Assembly (NCBI RefSeq): GCF_000308515.1
Contig: NZ_BAFV01000118.1
Coordinates: 1 to 64,000 of the forward strand
From: Nocardia carnea NBRC 14403
GTDB lineage: Bacteria; Actinomycetota; Actinomycetes; Mycobacteriales; Mycobacteriaceae
DNA: 64,000 nucleotides
Direction: 5' to 3'
The first letter of the stretch is position 1. The number at the start of each line of letters is the position of its first letter. Below, piece by piece: positions 24,340 through 34,220 of the stretch. The notes beneath the pieces were generated by a model, which did no database searches, was not told the DNA's origin, and saw only the letters and a program-made list of their open reading frames with translations. The position numbers and the translations under genes were made by a program.

Positions 24340-25776
24340 TTACGCCTCGGCGGCTTCGGGGGCATATCCGAGAATGCCCTTGACTTCGAGGTATTCCTCG
24401 AAACCGGCTGCACCCCATTCGCGGCCGTTTCCGCTCTTCTTGTAACCGCCGAACGGCGCCGCGAAATCGAAACCGCCGTTGATCCCGATCGACCCGGCAC
24501 GCAGGCGCCGTGCGACAGCGCGGGCCTGGTCCAGGTCACGGCCCGCTATGAAACCGGCCAGGCCGTACTCGGTGTCGTTGGCTATGGCGACGGCATCGTC
24601 GATACCGTCGTAGCCGATGATCACCAGCACGGGCCCGAAGATTTCCTCGCGCGCGATGGTCATATCGTTCGTGACATCGGCGAATACCGTGGGTTTGACG
24701 TAGTACCCCTTCTCCAGGCCGTCCGGTCGCCCGGTACCGCCGGCTACAAGAGTGGCGCCCTCATCGATTCCCTTCTGGATCAGGGATTGGATCTTCTCGA
24801 ACTGCGAGGCGGCGACTACGGGACCGATAGCGACGTCACCGGTGGGATCACCGACGGTGATCGTTTCGGCAGCGGCGCGGGCGGCCTCGATCGCTTCCGC
24901 CATCCGCGCGCTGGGAACCAGCATTCGCGCGGGTGAACTGCAGGTCTGCCCGGAATTACCCATCATGTTTCCGACGCCCGCGCCGACATTGGTCGCGAAA
25001 TCAGCGTCGTCGAGGACGATATTAGGGCCTTTCCCGCCCAGTTCCTGGGTCACTCGTTTCACGGTCGGAGCCGCATTACGAGAAATTTCGACGCCGGCGC
25101 GGGTGGATCCGGTGAACGAGATCATATCGACCTCCGGATGCGACGACAGCGGTACGCCGACCCCCGGGCCGTCGCCCTGTACGAGGTTGAACACACCGGC
25201 CGGTACACCGGCGGCGGCAAGGATCTCGGTGAAGATCTGCCCCGTGAACGGTGAACGTTCGGACGGTTTCAGCACCATCGTGCAGCCGGTCCCCAGCGCG
25301 GGGAAAACCTTCACCGCGATCTGGTTCATCGGCCAGTTCCACGGCGTGATCAGCCCGCAGACCCCGATCGGTTCCTTCACGATCAACGTGGCCCCGCGCT
25401 GTTCCTCGAACCGGTAGTTCTCCAGGATCTCGATCGCCTGTTGCAGATGGCCCGCCGCCAGATCCACCTGGAATCCGTTCGCCAGTCCGGCAGGAGCGCC
25501 CATCTCCTCGGTGAGTGCCGCGGCCAGATCGGCGGTGCGCTTCTGGTATTCCCTACCGATGGCCCGGAGCAGGTCCAGCCGTTCGGCGACCGTACTGGCG
25601 GCCCACACCGGAAAGGCCGCGCGCGCCGCCGTGACGGCTGCGTCCACATCGGCGGCCGATCCGGCCGCGACTTTCCCGGCCACTTCCTCGGTGGCGGGGT
25701 TGACCACGTCGAAGGTCCGGTTTCCGGACGGCTCGACCCATTGCCCGTCGATATAGAACTTCAGGTATTCGCGCAT
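24340..25776 (-). CDS. NAD(P)-dependent aldehyde dehydrogenase
   Basis: 478 residues. 'ITPWNWPMNQIAVKVFPAL' (cofactor site), catalytic Glu in 'QELGGKGPNIV', catalytic Cys279 in 'NSGQTCSSPARML' and the C-terminal 'GGYKKSGNGREWG'. Oxidises an aldehyde to the acid. ATG 25776 shares its A with the TGA of the ThDP enzyme upstream (TGATG), so translation is coupled; this pairing suggests that the ThDP enzyme makes or consumes the aldehyde. Confidence 0.95.
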   Translation of the reverse strand: MREYLKFYIDGQWVEPSGNRTFDVVNPATEEVAGKVAAGSAADVDAAVTAARAAFPVWAASTVAERLDLLRAIGREYQKRTADLAAALTEEMGAPAGLANGFQVDLAAGHLQQAIEILENYRFEEQRGATLIVKEPIGVCGLITPWNWPMNQIAVKVFPALGTGCTMVLKPSERSPFTGQIFTEILAAAGVPAGVFNLVQGDGPGVGVPLSSHPEVDMISFTGSTRAGVEISRNAAPTVKRVTQELGGKGPNIVLDDADFATNVGAGVGNMMGNSGQTCSSPARMLVPSARMAEAIEAARAAAETITVGDPTGDVAIGPVVAASQFEKIQSLIQKGIDEGATLVAGGTGRPDGLEKGYYVKPTVFADVTNDMTIAREEIFGPVLVIIGYDGIDDAVAIANDTEYGLAGFIAGRDLDQARAVARRLRAGSIGINGGFDFAAPFGGYKKSGNGREWGAAGFEEYLEVKGILGYAPEAAEA

Positions 25777-27482
25777 CACTGCATCCCTTCCGCGTACCAA
25801 GTGCGGAACTCGTCGTAGCTCGGCATTTCCTCGGAGTTCGCCTTCGGATCCACCGCTACATGGATGACACCCGGTTTTCCGCTGGCGAAGGCGCGCTTGA
25901 TGGCGGGCGCGATCTCGGCGTCGGTGTCGACGTATTCGCCGTAGCAGCCGAAGCCCTCGGCGACCTTGTCGAGCCGTGTCTCTTTACTCCAGTGCACAGC
26001 GGTTTCCCGGGAACCCTGACCGAACGTACGTTTGTAGACACCGACCTCGAGACCCCACGCGTAATCGACCGCGACGACGGTGACAAGCGGAAGATTCAGC
26101 CGGGCAGCGGTTTCCAGTTCGGCGATCTGGAACTGGAACGAGGAGTCGCCGGTGATCAGCAGGACCGGTCGTTTACCGCCGTCGGCCACCGAGGCGCCGA
26201 CCGCGTACGGCAGGCCGGTGCCGAGGTGCCCGAAGTTCTGGTTCCAGACCACATCGTGTGGTTTGCACTGCGTGTAGGTCCAGCCGAAGATCGTGGTGGC
26301 GCCGCCGTCGCGGACCAGGATCCCGTCGGCGGGGAAATCCTTGGTGGCCTCCACGACCAGGCGGGCCGGATGTACCGGTGACATGCCGGACGGCGCGGAT
26401 TCGGCGAGTTCGGCCAGCCGGGTGGCGTCCTGTTCGATCCACCGGGCGAGCTCCGGGGTGGCGGCGCGCGGCGTGTCCTTCAGGACGGCGGTGAGCTGAG
26501 GTACGACGGCGCGCAGGTCACCGACCAGCGGTACGTCGATGGGGCGGTTGACGCCGATGGCGGTGGGGTCCTGTTCGATCAGCACCCATTTCCGGATGGC
26601 TTCGTTCTCCAGCCAGTGCCGGCCCCGGCCGTAGTGCACCGGCTCGCCCAGCTCGGTGCCGATAGCCAAACACAGATCGGATTTCACGACGGCTTCCACC
26701 GCGGACGGCGAGAACCCGTACGGGAAGGTTCGGTCTTCCAGGCCTTCGATAAAGGAGGTACCGCCCGAGGTCTGCACGACCGGGCAGGCCATGAGATCGG
26801 CGAGTTCTTTCACCGAAGCGCCGGCGCGGGAGGTGTGCACCCCGTGCCCGACCAGCAGAACCGGCTGCTTCGCCTGACGGATGAGCTCGGCGGCCTCGTC
26901 GATCTTGTCCTGACCGGCCGTCTGGCCGACCAGGCGGTAGCGGTGCGGCGGCAGCGGCGCCGGAACATCGAGCTCTTCCTGGATGACATGCGATGGGTAT
27001 TCGATGTACACGGGGCCGGGGACACCGGTCAGCGCCTTGCGCAGGCCTTCGCGGATGATCTCGTCGGTCTGGTCGGCGTATTCGATACTCGCCGCGTACT
27101 TCACCGAGGGTTCCAGCAGGCCGGACTGTTTCACGAACTGGATCCGCCCGCGGCGTACCCGCTGTTCGGTGATCCGCGCGCGCTGCCCGCCCAGGAAGAT
27201 CACCGGCGAATTCTCCACCTTGGCGCACATCATCGCGCCGGCCATATTCGCCATACCGGGTCCGAGGGTGCCGATACAGACGGCGGCCTTACCGGTCATC
27301 CGGGAAACCGCCTCGGCCATGAACCCGGCCGATTCCTCGTGGTGCGGGGACACGACATTCCAGCCGCGTTCGTCGGCCAGATGGAACAGGTGCACGAAAT
27401 TCGGATCGGGGATACCGAAAATCGTATTGATACCTTCGGCCTCGAAGAGGTCCAGAATTCGTTCGTAAACCTTGACCGCCAT
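25776..27482 (-). CDS. Thiamine-diphosphate-dependent enzyme (acetolactate synthase/benzoylformate decarboxylase type)
   Basis: 568 residues with the three domains of the family. PYR-domain Glu (about 49-50, 'SPHHEESAGFMAEA'), central FAD/nucleotide-like domain ('QPVLLVGHGVHTSRAGAS'), and PP domain with Mg/ThDP motif 'ITGDSSFQFQIAELETAARLNLP...VDYAWG', where the usual NN end is DY. It probably decarboxylates a 2-oxo acid or cleaves/condenses a C-C bond; the adjacent aldehyde dehydrogenase favours a decarboxylase/lyase giving an aldehyde. GGGAGGA eight bases upstream supports ATG 27482. Confidence 0.93.
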   Translation of the reverse strand: MAVKVYERILDLFEAEGINTIFGIPDPNFVHLFHLADERGWNVVSPHHEESAGFMAEAVSRMTGKAAVCIGTLGPGMANMAGAMMCAKVENSPVIFLGGQRARITEQRVRRGRIQFVKQSGLLEPSVKYAASIEYADQTDEIIREGLRKALTGVPGPVYIEYPSHVIQEELDVPAPLPPHRYRLVGQTAGQDKIDEAAELIRQAKQPVLLVGHGVHTSRAGASVKELADLMACPVVQTSGGTSFIEGLEDRTFPYGFSPSAVEAVVKSDLCLAIGTELGEPVHYGRGRHWLENEAIRKWVLIEQDPTAIGVNRPIDVPLVGDLRAVVPQLTAVLKDTPRAATPELARWIEQDATRLAELAESAPSGMSPVHPARLVVEATKDFPADGILVRDGGATTIFGWTYTQCKPHDVVWNQNFGHLGTGLPYAVGASVADGGKRPVLLITGDSSFQFQIAELETAARLNLPLVTVVAVDYAWGLEVGVYKRTFGQGSRETAVHWSKETRLDKVAEGFGCYGEYVDTDAEIAPAIKRAFASGKPGVIHVAVDPKANSEEMPSYDEFRTWYAEGMQ

Positions 27483-27484
27483 AT

Positions 27485-28411
27485 TCACTGTCCTCCCATG
27501 GCCATTGCGAAACTCCGGCCGATATGGTCGCTGTGCGCCGACGGCACCACCGGCAGCAACCACGAATCGTCGGTATCGCGTATGTCGTCGATCTGTTCGC
27601 CGACGTCCTCGATCGACCACTGCGGCCGGTAGACGCCGGGGGTTTCCGCGATATAGGCCCGTGCGACCCGGCCCGCCAGCGCGACCAGCATCTCGCCGCT
27701 GATCGTGCAGGATTCGTGGGCCAGCCAACCCACCGCCGGGGCGACCAGCTCGGGTTCCATCGGCGGATATTTCGAGGTATCCAGGCCGTCGGCCAGCCTG
27801 GTCACTGCCGCGGGCACGATCACGTTGGATTTCACCCCGTGCTCGGCACCCTCGAGCGCGATCACATTCGACAATCCGATCACGCCGGCCTTGGCGACAG
27901 CGTAATTCGCGACGTTCTGGTTGCCGTACAGTCCGCCGATCGAGGATGTCAGGATCACCCGGCCGTAGCCGGCGTCGCGCATTACCGGGAATGCCGCGCG
28001 AACCACGTGGAATGCGCCGCGCAGATGCACGTCGAGGACGGAATCGAAATCCTCGTAGGACATTTCGGTCAACGGTGCATAACGAACGTTGCCGGCGTTG
28101 TGGATGAGGATATCGACGCGACCATAGGTGTCGAGGGCCGTGTCGATGATCGCGCGTCCGCTTTCCGGGCTCGCCACGGAATCGGCATTCGACACCGCTT
28201 CCCCACCGGCGTCCCGGATCTCGGCGGCCACACCACCGGCCACCCCGGCATCGATATCACCGCCCGGGATCCCCCCACCGACATCGTTGACCACGACTTT
28301 CGCACCACGCGCGCCGAGCATCAGGGCGTAGGCCCGCCCCAGCCCGCGACCGGCACCGGTCACGACGGCCACCCGGCCGTCGAACCGTTTCTCCGGGCCC
28401 GACTCGTTCAT
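27485..28411 (-). CDS. Short-chain dehydrogenase (multifunctional-enzyme/HSD17B4-like SDR)
   Basis: 308 residues. 'TGAGRGLGRAYALMLGARGAKVVVNDVGGG' is the long-loop nucleotide motif of the 3-hydroxyacyl-CoA dehydrogenase part of HSD17B4-type SDRs, with 'HNAGNVR', Ser in 'LTSSIGG' and a complete YAVAK. C-terminal 'QWSIEDVGEQIDDIRDTD' is typical of the same subgroup. It likely oxidises a hydroxyl on a CoA ester or ring alcohol. ATG 28411 overlaps the monooxygenase stop by 4 bases (ATGA); the ThDP gene starts 2 bases after its stop. Confidence 0.93.
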   Translation of the reverse strand: MNESGPEKRFDGRVAVVTGAGRGLGRAYALMLGARGAKVVVNDVGGGIPGGDIDAGVAGGVAAEIRDAGGEAVSNADSVASPESGRAIIDTALDTYGRVDILIHNAGNVRYAPLTEMSYEDFDSVLDVHLRGAFHVVRAAFPVMRDAGYGRVILTSSIGGLYGNQNVANYAVAKAGVIGLSNVIALEGAEHGVKSNVIVPAAVTRLADGLDTSKYPPMEPELVAPAVGWLAHESCTISGEMLVALAGRVARAYIAETPGVYRPQWSIEDVGEQIDDIRDTDDSWLLPVVPSAHSDHIGRSFAMAMGGQ

Positions 28412-30231
28412 TTGCCCAGCACCAGACCCTCGAGGCGGCCGGTACCGCGCCATTCCTGCAGCAGCTCCTCCAGGGCGTAGAAGCCCGGCCAGTACGGCTC
28501 TCCGAGATGGGACCGGATGTTCTGCTCGCCCTCGTTGTTGTAGTAACCCGGCGTGCACTCACGCTGGAAATTACTGTTGTCGACGGCGGTTTCCTTGATG
28601 GTGGTGCACCAACCTTCGACGGCCTCCGGGGTGGGTTCCACGACTTTCGCGTCCCGGTTCAGCGCTTCACCGATGATGTAGGCGGCATGGGTGGTCTGCT
28701 GATCGAACATATCGGTGGTGCTCGCGGTCACGCCGCCCTGCACGAACCCGGTGAAGAAAATATTCGGGAAACCGTTACTGGTGAGGCCGTGCAAGGTGCG
28801 GTAGCCGTTCGCCCAATGTTCGTAGAGCGACAGGCCGTCCCGGCCGGTGAACGGGTGGATACCGTAGCGGCGATCCAGATCGGTGGTGATCTCGAATCCG
28901 CTGGCGAAGATGATGCAGTCCACTTCGTGTTCCACACCGTCGGCCACGATGCCGGCTGCTGTTATCCGCTCGACGCCTTTGGTCTTCGATACATCGACCA
29001 GGGTCACATTCGAGCGGTTGTAGGTCGGCAGGTATTCGTCGTTGAAACAGGGCCGCTTGCACAGGAATCGGTAATACGGTTTGAGCGCGGCCGCGGTCGC
29101 CGGATCCTCGACGATCTGGTCGACGCGCTGCCGGACCCGCTCCATGGCCCGGTAGTCCTGGGTCTCCCGGATCTCCATGAACTTCTCCGGAGTCACCTCG
29201 GCCCAGCTGTTCGTTTCGTCCAGGTAGGCCTGCACATTCCGGCTCACCTCGGTCCAGCCGTCGCACACCAGATCCGGCTGGCCGGGCGCGAACGCCTCGA
29301 ACGCGGCGGTGTGGAAATTGCGGCGCCGTTCCAGCTGCCAGCCCGGCTGCAGCGATTTCGCCCAATCCGGATCGGTCGGGACGTTACCGCGTTCGTTGAT
29401 ATAGGACGGCGTGCGCTGGAAAACGTACAGGTGTTCGGCCGACCGGGCGATATGCGGAATGATCTGGATGCCGCTGGCACCGGTCCCGATCACCGCGACC
29501 TTCTTGTCCTCCAGCCCGGTCAGGCCGCCGCGCATATCACCGCCGGTGTAGGCGTAATCCCAGCGGGCCGAATGGAATGTGTGCCCGATGAAATCGTTGA
29601 TACCCGGGATACCGGGCAGCTTCGGCTTGTTGAACGGCCCCTGCGCCATGACGACGAACCGGGCCAGGATCCGGTCGTCGCGATTGGTGCCGATGCGCCA
29701 GCGTCGCAGCGCCTCATCCCATTCCAGCGATTTCGTCATGGTCGAGAAGATCGCCTTCTCGTACAGTCCGAAATGCTTCCCGATACGCTGGGCGTGCTCG
29801 AAACATTCGTCGCCGTAGGCGTATTTCTGGGTCGGGATGTACCCGGTTTCCTCGAGCAGCGGCAGATAGCAGTAGGCGTCGGAATCGCATTGGATACCGG
29901 GATAACGATTCCAGTACCAGGCGCCGCCGAAATCGCCGGCCAGTTCGATGATCCGGAAATCCTCGACGCCGGCCTGGGTGAGCCGCGCGCCTGCGGTCAA
30001 ACCGGCCCAGCCCCCGCCGAGGACCACCACATCGACTTCCTCGGTGATCGGCTCTCGCGGTGTCACCGGGGTATAGGGGTCGCCTTCGAATACCTCGGCG
30101 AACCCGTCCTCGCTGGCGACGTACTGCTGTTGCCCTTCCGATCGCAGCCGCTTATCGCGTTCGGCCAGATACTTGGCCCGTAACGCGGCATGGTCGATAT
30201 CGGGGGTCTGCGTGGGTGCGCAGTTGTTCAT
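28408..30231 (-). CDS. Type I Baeyer-Villiger monooxygenase (flavin-containing monooxygenase family)
   Basis: 607 residues. FAD Rossmann motif 'GGGWAGL' (72-78), Baeyer-Villiger fingerprint 'FIGHTFHSARW' (214-224), and NADPH motif 'GTGASGIQ'. The N-terminal extension of about 65 residues and length match cyclopentadecanone/steroid-type BVMOs. It inserts oxygen beside a ketone to give an ester or lactone, which fits the SMP-30-type lactonase at the head of the train. GAGGA six bases upstream supports ATG 30231. Confidence 0.95.
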   Translation of the reverse strand: MNNCAPTQTPDIDHAALRAKYLAERDKRLRSEGQQQYVASEDGFAEVFEGDPYTPVTPREPITEEVDVVVLGGGWAGLTAGARLTQAGVEDFRIIELAGDFGGAWYWNRYPGIQCDSDAYCYLPLLEETGYIPTQKYAYGDECFEHAQRIGKHFGLYEKAIFSTMTKSLEWDEALRRWRIGTNRDDRILARFVVMAQGPFNKPKLPGIPGINDFIGHTFHSARWDYAYTGGDMRGGLTGLEDKKVAVIGTGASGIQIIPHIARSAEHLYVFQRTPSYINERGNVPTDPDWAKSLQPGWQLERRRNFHTAAFEAFAPGQPDLVCDGWTEVSRNVQAYLDETNSWAEVTPEKFMEIRETQDYRAMERVRQRVDQIVEDPATAAALKPYYRFLCKRPCFNDEYLPTYNRSNVTLVDVSKTKGVERITAAGIVADGVEHEVDCIIFASGFEITTDLDRRYGIHPFTGRDGLSLYEHWANGYRTLHGLTSNGFPNIFFTGFVQGGVTASTTDMFDQQTTHAAYIIGEALNRDAKVVEPTPEAVEGWCTTIKETAVDNSNFQRECTPGYYNNEGEQNIRSHLGEPYWPGFYALEELLQEWRGTGRLEGLVLGK

Positions 30232-30270
30232 TCGGATTCCTCGGTGCTGGATCGGGCCGGCGGCGCCGGG

Positions 30271-31644
30271 TCAGGTGAGGTCACGCGGTGCGCCGGTGCC
30301 CATGTATTTCGCGAGGTTGTGATGCAGGTTGACGACACTGCGCTCGCGATACGGATTAGGTTTCGGGCCGGTGAAACCGGCGGTTTTCATCCCCTGCTGG
30401 ACGGCTGCCATATTGTCGAAATCCTGCGGCAGTACGGTGCGCCAGCCCGGATCGTCCTGCGGTGTGTGGATCCATTCCGTTTCCGGCGCTTCGCCTTCCG
30501 GGAACAGTTCGTAAACCGCGGCCTCGAAAATACATTTGTCCGGGTCGTAGCCGTAGGGTCGGGCGCTGTAGCAGAGCATATTGTTCACCGCGTGCCCGAT
30601 CTGGAAGTTCGGGAAGATCTGCCATGCGGTGCCGGCCGCCGCCACCTGCGACGGGGAAACGGTCGGCCAGATAACACCGCGTTTCTCGTCGGCGGCGCGC
30701 GCCGATGCCAGCCAATGCTGCATGACCTCGGGGGCCGGGGTGCCCTCCGGCAGTTCCTCGGTGAGCCGCCGCGCCGCCTCCACCATGGTCCAGGTGGTGT
30801 TGGTGTTGGCGTTCTCCCAGGTGAAATTCTGCAGTTCGATGGTGGATTTGCGGGCGTCGGGGCCGTGGCCGAGGCGGATCTTGCCCTGGCTCTCTTCCTG
30901 GCCCTTCGGCGCGTCGTAGCCGATATTGCTGTGCTTGCCCTGCGCCCGCGCCCAGCCCAGGAACATACCGAAGTTCATGAACTCCGGATGGGTGTAGGGC
31001 ACGTGGTAGGTCTCCATGAAGGCTTCCAGCGCGACCTTCCAGTTGCAGTCGAACACCAGCCACCGCCGCCAGCGGTAGCGCATGTTCTGCAACTGGAACG
31101 GATCGAGCAGGGACGCCGCCGGTTCCAGGTATTCCAGCAGGGTTTCCGACGGCTTCGGATCCAGATTGACGAAGATCCAGCCGCCCCAGGTGTCGACATG
31201 CACGTCGACCAGTCCGTCGTTACGTTCGGTGAGCCCGCAGGGCCAGTCCTCGCGTTCGGGGACGAAGGTATTGCGGCCGTCGAGGTCGTAACGCCAGCCG
31301 TGGAATCCGCAGACGAACTGTTTCTTCTGCCCCTTGGCATTACGCTCGCCGGACGGGGTGTCGACCAGTTTGCGGCCGCGGTGGGCGCACACATTGTGGT
31401 ACGCGCGGATCGTATCCTCGGCGGTGCGCACGATGATGATCGAATCGTCGAGGATTTCGTAGGTGAGGTAATCGCCCACGCGCGGGATCTCCTCGACCCG
31501 GCCCACCTGCTGCCAGACCTTGCGCCACAACTTGTCGCGTTCGTCTTTGACGTATTCGGGACTGAGGTAGGCCTCCACCCCGATCGTCATCGGCGCGGAC
31601 AGCGGTTCGGTGTTCGTGGCGATATCGTCGACGCGCTCGCTCAT
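30271..31644 (-). CDS. Rieske non-heme iron oxygenase, alpha subunit
   Basis: 457 residues. Rieske [2Fe-2S] ligands Cys86, His88, Cys112, His115 ('CAHRG', 'CGFHGW'); mononuclear iron ligands in 'ETYHVPYTHPE' with a downstream Asp. The C-terminal domain is of the ring-hydroxylating/demethylating type. It needs a reductase and ferredoxin: none is encoded in this train, the nearest being the fusion protein at 37.9 kb. GGGAG six bases upstream supports ATG 31644. Confidence 0.94.
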   Translation of the reverse strand: MSERVDDIATNTEPLSAPMTIGVEAYLSPEYVKDERDKLWRKVWQQVGRVEEIPRVGDYLTYEILDDSIIIVRTAEDTIRAYHNVCAHRGRKLVDTPSGERNAKGQKKQFVCGFHGWRYDLDGRNTFVPEREDWPCGLTERNDGLVDVHVDTWGGWIFVNLDPKPSETLLEYLEPAASLLDPFQLQNMRYRWRRWLVFDCNWKVALEAFMETYHVPYTHPEFMNFGMFLGWARAQGKHSNIGYDAPKGQEESQGKIRLGHGPDARKSTIELQNFTWENANTNTTWTMVEAARRLTEELPEGTPAPEVMQHWLASARAADEKRGVIWPTVSPSQVAAAGTAWQIFPNFQIGHAVNNMLCYSARPYGYDPDKCIFEAAVYELFPEGEAPETEWIHTPQDDPGWRTVLPQDFDNMAAVQQGMKTAGFTGPKPNPYRERSVVNLHHNLAKYMGTGAPRDLT

Positions 31645-31702
31645 CGTGTTCTCCCACCCCGGGTCCGGGGACAGTCGGTGTCGGTGCAATACATTTCGGT
31701 GG

Positions 31703-32548
31703 TCAGCTGGTGATGGCGGCGCGGAAACCCTCGTCCTTCAGGAACAGCGAGGTGTTGTCGGCGCCCAGATGGGTCCATTTCAAGTTGAGCCCGCCGTCGA
31801 CCAGGATCGTCTGCCCGGTGATATAGGACGACAGCTGGGAGAGCAGGAACAGCACGGCACCCGCCTGCTCTCCGGGCCGGCCGCGGCGGCCCATGGCGAT
31901 CGCGGTCCGATCGCGTTCAGCGTCCTCGTCGACATAGGTTCCCGAGGCCGGAGTTTCGGTGACGCCGGGCGCGATCGCGTTCACCCGGATATCGCTGAGC
32001 GCGAGTTCGACCGCCAGCGTCCGGGTCGCGGCGACGAGGGCGGCTTTCGCGGTGCCGTAGGCGATATGGTACGGGGCGGTGTTCATCCCGCTGATCGACG
32101 ACAGCGAGACGATGGAGCCCGCCCGGCCGGCCGCTTTGATCTCCGCGGCCACCGCCTGGCTCATGAAGAACATCGATTCGAGGTTCTGTGCGAACAGGGC
32201 CCGCCAGTCGTCACGCGTGACCCGGGTGGCCGGCATCCAGGTGGTGGGTGCGGCACCGCCGGCGATATTGACCAGGCCGTAGAGGTCCCCTTCGGCCTTT
32301 CGCGCGGCTTCGAGCACGGTGGCGACACCTTCGTCGGTGGCGGCATCGGCCTGTACGGGAACGACGTTCAGTCCCTCGCTCGCCAGCGGTTCCACATGTT
32401 TCGCCAGGTTCTCCGCGCCGCGGCTGACTCCGAGCACGGTCGCCCCGGCTTGCGCGACCAGTCTGGTCACGGCGGTCCCGATTCCGCCACCGCCCGCGCC
32501 GGACACGATCACCACGCGCCCGTCCAGTCCGAAGAATTCGCCTATCAT
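31703..32548 (-). CDS. Short-chain dehydrogenase/reductase
   Basis: 281 residues. 'VIVSGAGGGGIGTAVTRLVA' is a slightly unusual TGxxxGIG motif (SGAGGGGIG); 'NIAGG' replaces NNAG; Ser in 'SLSSISG' and complete YGTAK; 'YITGQTILVDGGL' at the C-terminus. Classical fabG-like SDR acting on an alcohol/ketone of the pathway. ATG 32548 lies 7 bases after the lactonase stop. Confidence 0.92.
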   Translation of the reverse strand: MIGEFFGLDGRVVIVSGAGGGGIGTAVTRLVAQAGATVLGVSRGAENLAKHVEPLASEGLNVVPVQADAATDEGVATVLEAARKAEGDLYGLVNIAGGAAPTTWMPATRVTRDDWRALFAQNLESMFFMSQAVAAEIKAAGRAGSIVSLSSISGMNTAPYHIAYGTAKAALVAATRTLAVELALSDIRVNAIAPGVTETPASGTYVDEDAERDRTAIAMGRRGRPGEQAGAVLFLLSQLSSYITGQTILVDGGLNLKWTHLGADNTSLFLKDEGFRAAITS

Positions 32549-32555
32549 GGTTGAT

Positions 32556-34163
32556 TCACCCGTCCTTCCGGAATGCGAGCACACTGCCCTCGGCGTCGGC
32601 GGCGATATACAGGGTTCCGTCCGGGCCGGCCGCAATACCCGCGAACGGCCCCTGCGGCCCGGAGAAGGGCGGCATACCCAGCAGCGGTTTCGGCGTCACC
32701 CCGGGCGGCGCGCCCACCGGCAGGTTCCAGGCGAGCACCTCGCGGGCCTTGGTCTCCAGATCGACCGCGACGAGATTCTTGGCACCGGAATCGACGATCA
32801 GCAGCTGCGATCCGCGGATCAGCAGGCCCTGCGGAGTGTCGAGACCGTCCACCACGGTGTCCACTCCCCCGGCGGACACCGAGACCACCCGGCCCGCCCC
32901 GGATTCGGCGACCAGACAGGTGCCGTCCGCGGTGAACGCGATGCCGATCGGCTTGTCCAGCCCGGCGGCGAGCACCTCGACTCCGCCGTCACCACGCACC
33001 CCGAGCACCCGGCCGGTGCCGAATTCGGTGGTCACGATCTTTCCGCCGGGCCCGGCCTCGATCCCGTACAACTGGTCGAGCGGCGCTTCGGCGCCGGCAA
33101 GGAATTCGCTCTCCCCGCTCGCGGGCCGCCACCGGGCGACCTGACCGCCCGCGGTTGCGACGAGGAATTCACCCGGTCCGGCGGCTGTCACACCGCGGAC
33201 GAAGCCCGGATAGCCCGGACTGAACAGCATGCCCAGGGTTTCGAGCCCGTCGGGGCCGACCGCATAGAAGTAGGTGCCGTCGGCGACGAACAGTGTGCCG
33301 TCGGGGCCGACGGTCAGATCCAGCGGCCAGTTCAGCCCGCCCGGCAGCGTGGTGCGGGTGGTGCCGTCGGCGCGGATTTCGGTGATCTCGCCGGTGAAGT
33401 TGGAGACGAACAGCCGGCCGTCCACCAGCGTGCAGTTGTCCAGGCCCGGATCGAGCTGGGCGAGGACGGTTTTCTCACCGTTGCGGGGATCGATCCGCAG
33501 TACCTGCCCCGAGGCGACCTGGGTGGACACGATGCACCCGTCCGCATCGAACTTCACCGAATCCGGTACGCCGAGATCCCCGGCGACCCGTTCGGGTTCA
33601 CCGCCGTCGGGATGGATCCGCCAGATCTCGTTGAGCCCCATCACCGGGTAATAGAGCAACCCGTCGGGACCCACCTCCATCGCATTCGGCTGTTCCAGGT
33701 TTTCCAGCAGGATGCGCGGCGTGCCACCGTCGAGCGGCAGTTCCATGAGCCGGCCGCCGGGCCGGCATTCGTTGACGAACAGCCGGCCCTGATACACCGT
33801 GATGCCGTTGGCGCTGGGCAGGTCCGCGCGCAGCAAGCGGGTGGTGCCGTCGGCGTTGCGGGCGCTCACGCGGCCGTCCATCACCTCGGTGGCGTACAGG
33901 TTGCCGGCCGAGTCGAATGCGCAATCGTCGGGCGCGACGATATCGCCGCCCTTGGCGCTGATGGTTTCGATCGCGCCGGTATCGATATCGAGGGCGCTGA
34001 TCTGGCTGCCGGTCACCTGGGCGATATAGATCCGCCCGTCCGGCCCGGTCCGTAACCCGTTGGCGCCGAACAGCCGGCTGGGCGGGGTGATCCGCCGTTG
34101 ACTCCAGCCCGCCGCGACCCCGATCGATCGGCCGCCCTGATAGCGGGCCTCTTGCTGCAACAT
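32556..34163 (-). CDS. SMP-30/gluconolactonase-like beta-propeller hydrolase
   Basis: 535 residues. Many 'GPDGxLYxA'-type blades (for example 'GPDGRIYIAQVTG', 'GPDGTLFVADGT', 'GPDGTLYIAADA') point to about two six-bladed-like halves or one large propeller, longer than typical 300-residue SMP-30 lactonases. Metal-binding Asn/Asp/Glu residues are likely in 'PDDCAFD', 'LDNC' and 'NAMEVG'. It could hydrolyse the lactone made by the Baeyer-Villiger enzyme; the length leaves room for other roles. GGGAG nine bases upstream supports ATG 34163. First gene of the train. Confidence 0.88.
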   Translation of the reverse strand: MLQQEARYQGGRSIGVAAGWSQRRITPPSRLFGANGLRTGPDGRIYIAQVTGSQISALDIDTGAIETISAKGGDIVAPDDCAFDSAGNLYATEVMDGRVSARNADGTTRLLRADLPSANGITVYQGRLFVNECRPGGRLMELPLDGGTPRILLENLEQPNAMEVGPDGLLYYPVMGLNEIWRIHPDGGEPERVAGDLGVPDSVKFDADGCIVSTQVASGQVLRIDPRNGEKTVLAQLDPGLDNCTLVDGRLFVSNFTGEITEIRADGTTRTTLPGGLNWPLDLTVGPDGTLFVADGTYFYAVGPDGLETLGMLFSPGYPGFVRGVTAAGPGEFLVATAGGQVARWRPASGESEFLAGAEAPLDQLYGIEAGPGGKIVTTEFGTGRVLGVRGDGGVEVLAAGLDKPIGIAFTADGTCLVAESGAGRVVSVSAGGVDTVVDGLDTPQGLLIRGSQLLIVDSGAKNLVAVDLETKAREVLAWNLPVGAPPGVTPKPLLGMPPFSGPQGPFAGIAAGPDGTLYIAADAEGSVLAFRKDG

Positions 34164-34220
34164 TCCGACTGACTCCCAACCGACCCGGCCGCTAGCGCTG
34201 ATCCGCCTCGATGTCGAGGA

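Noticed and set aside
25860..30183. Long plus-strand open frames antisense to the ThDP enzyme, SDR and BVMO
   Set aside because: No recognisable domains, while the minus-strand proteins have full motifs and ribosome sites.
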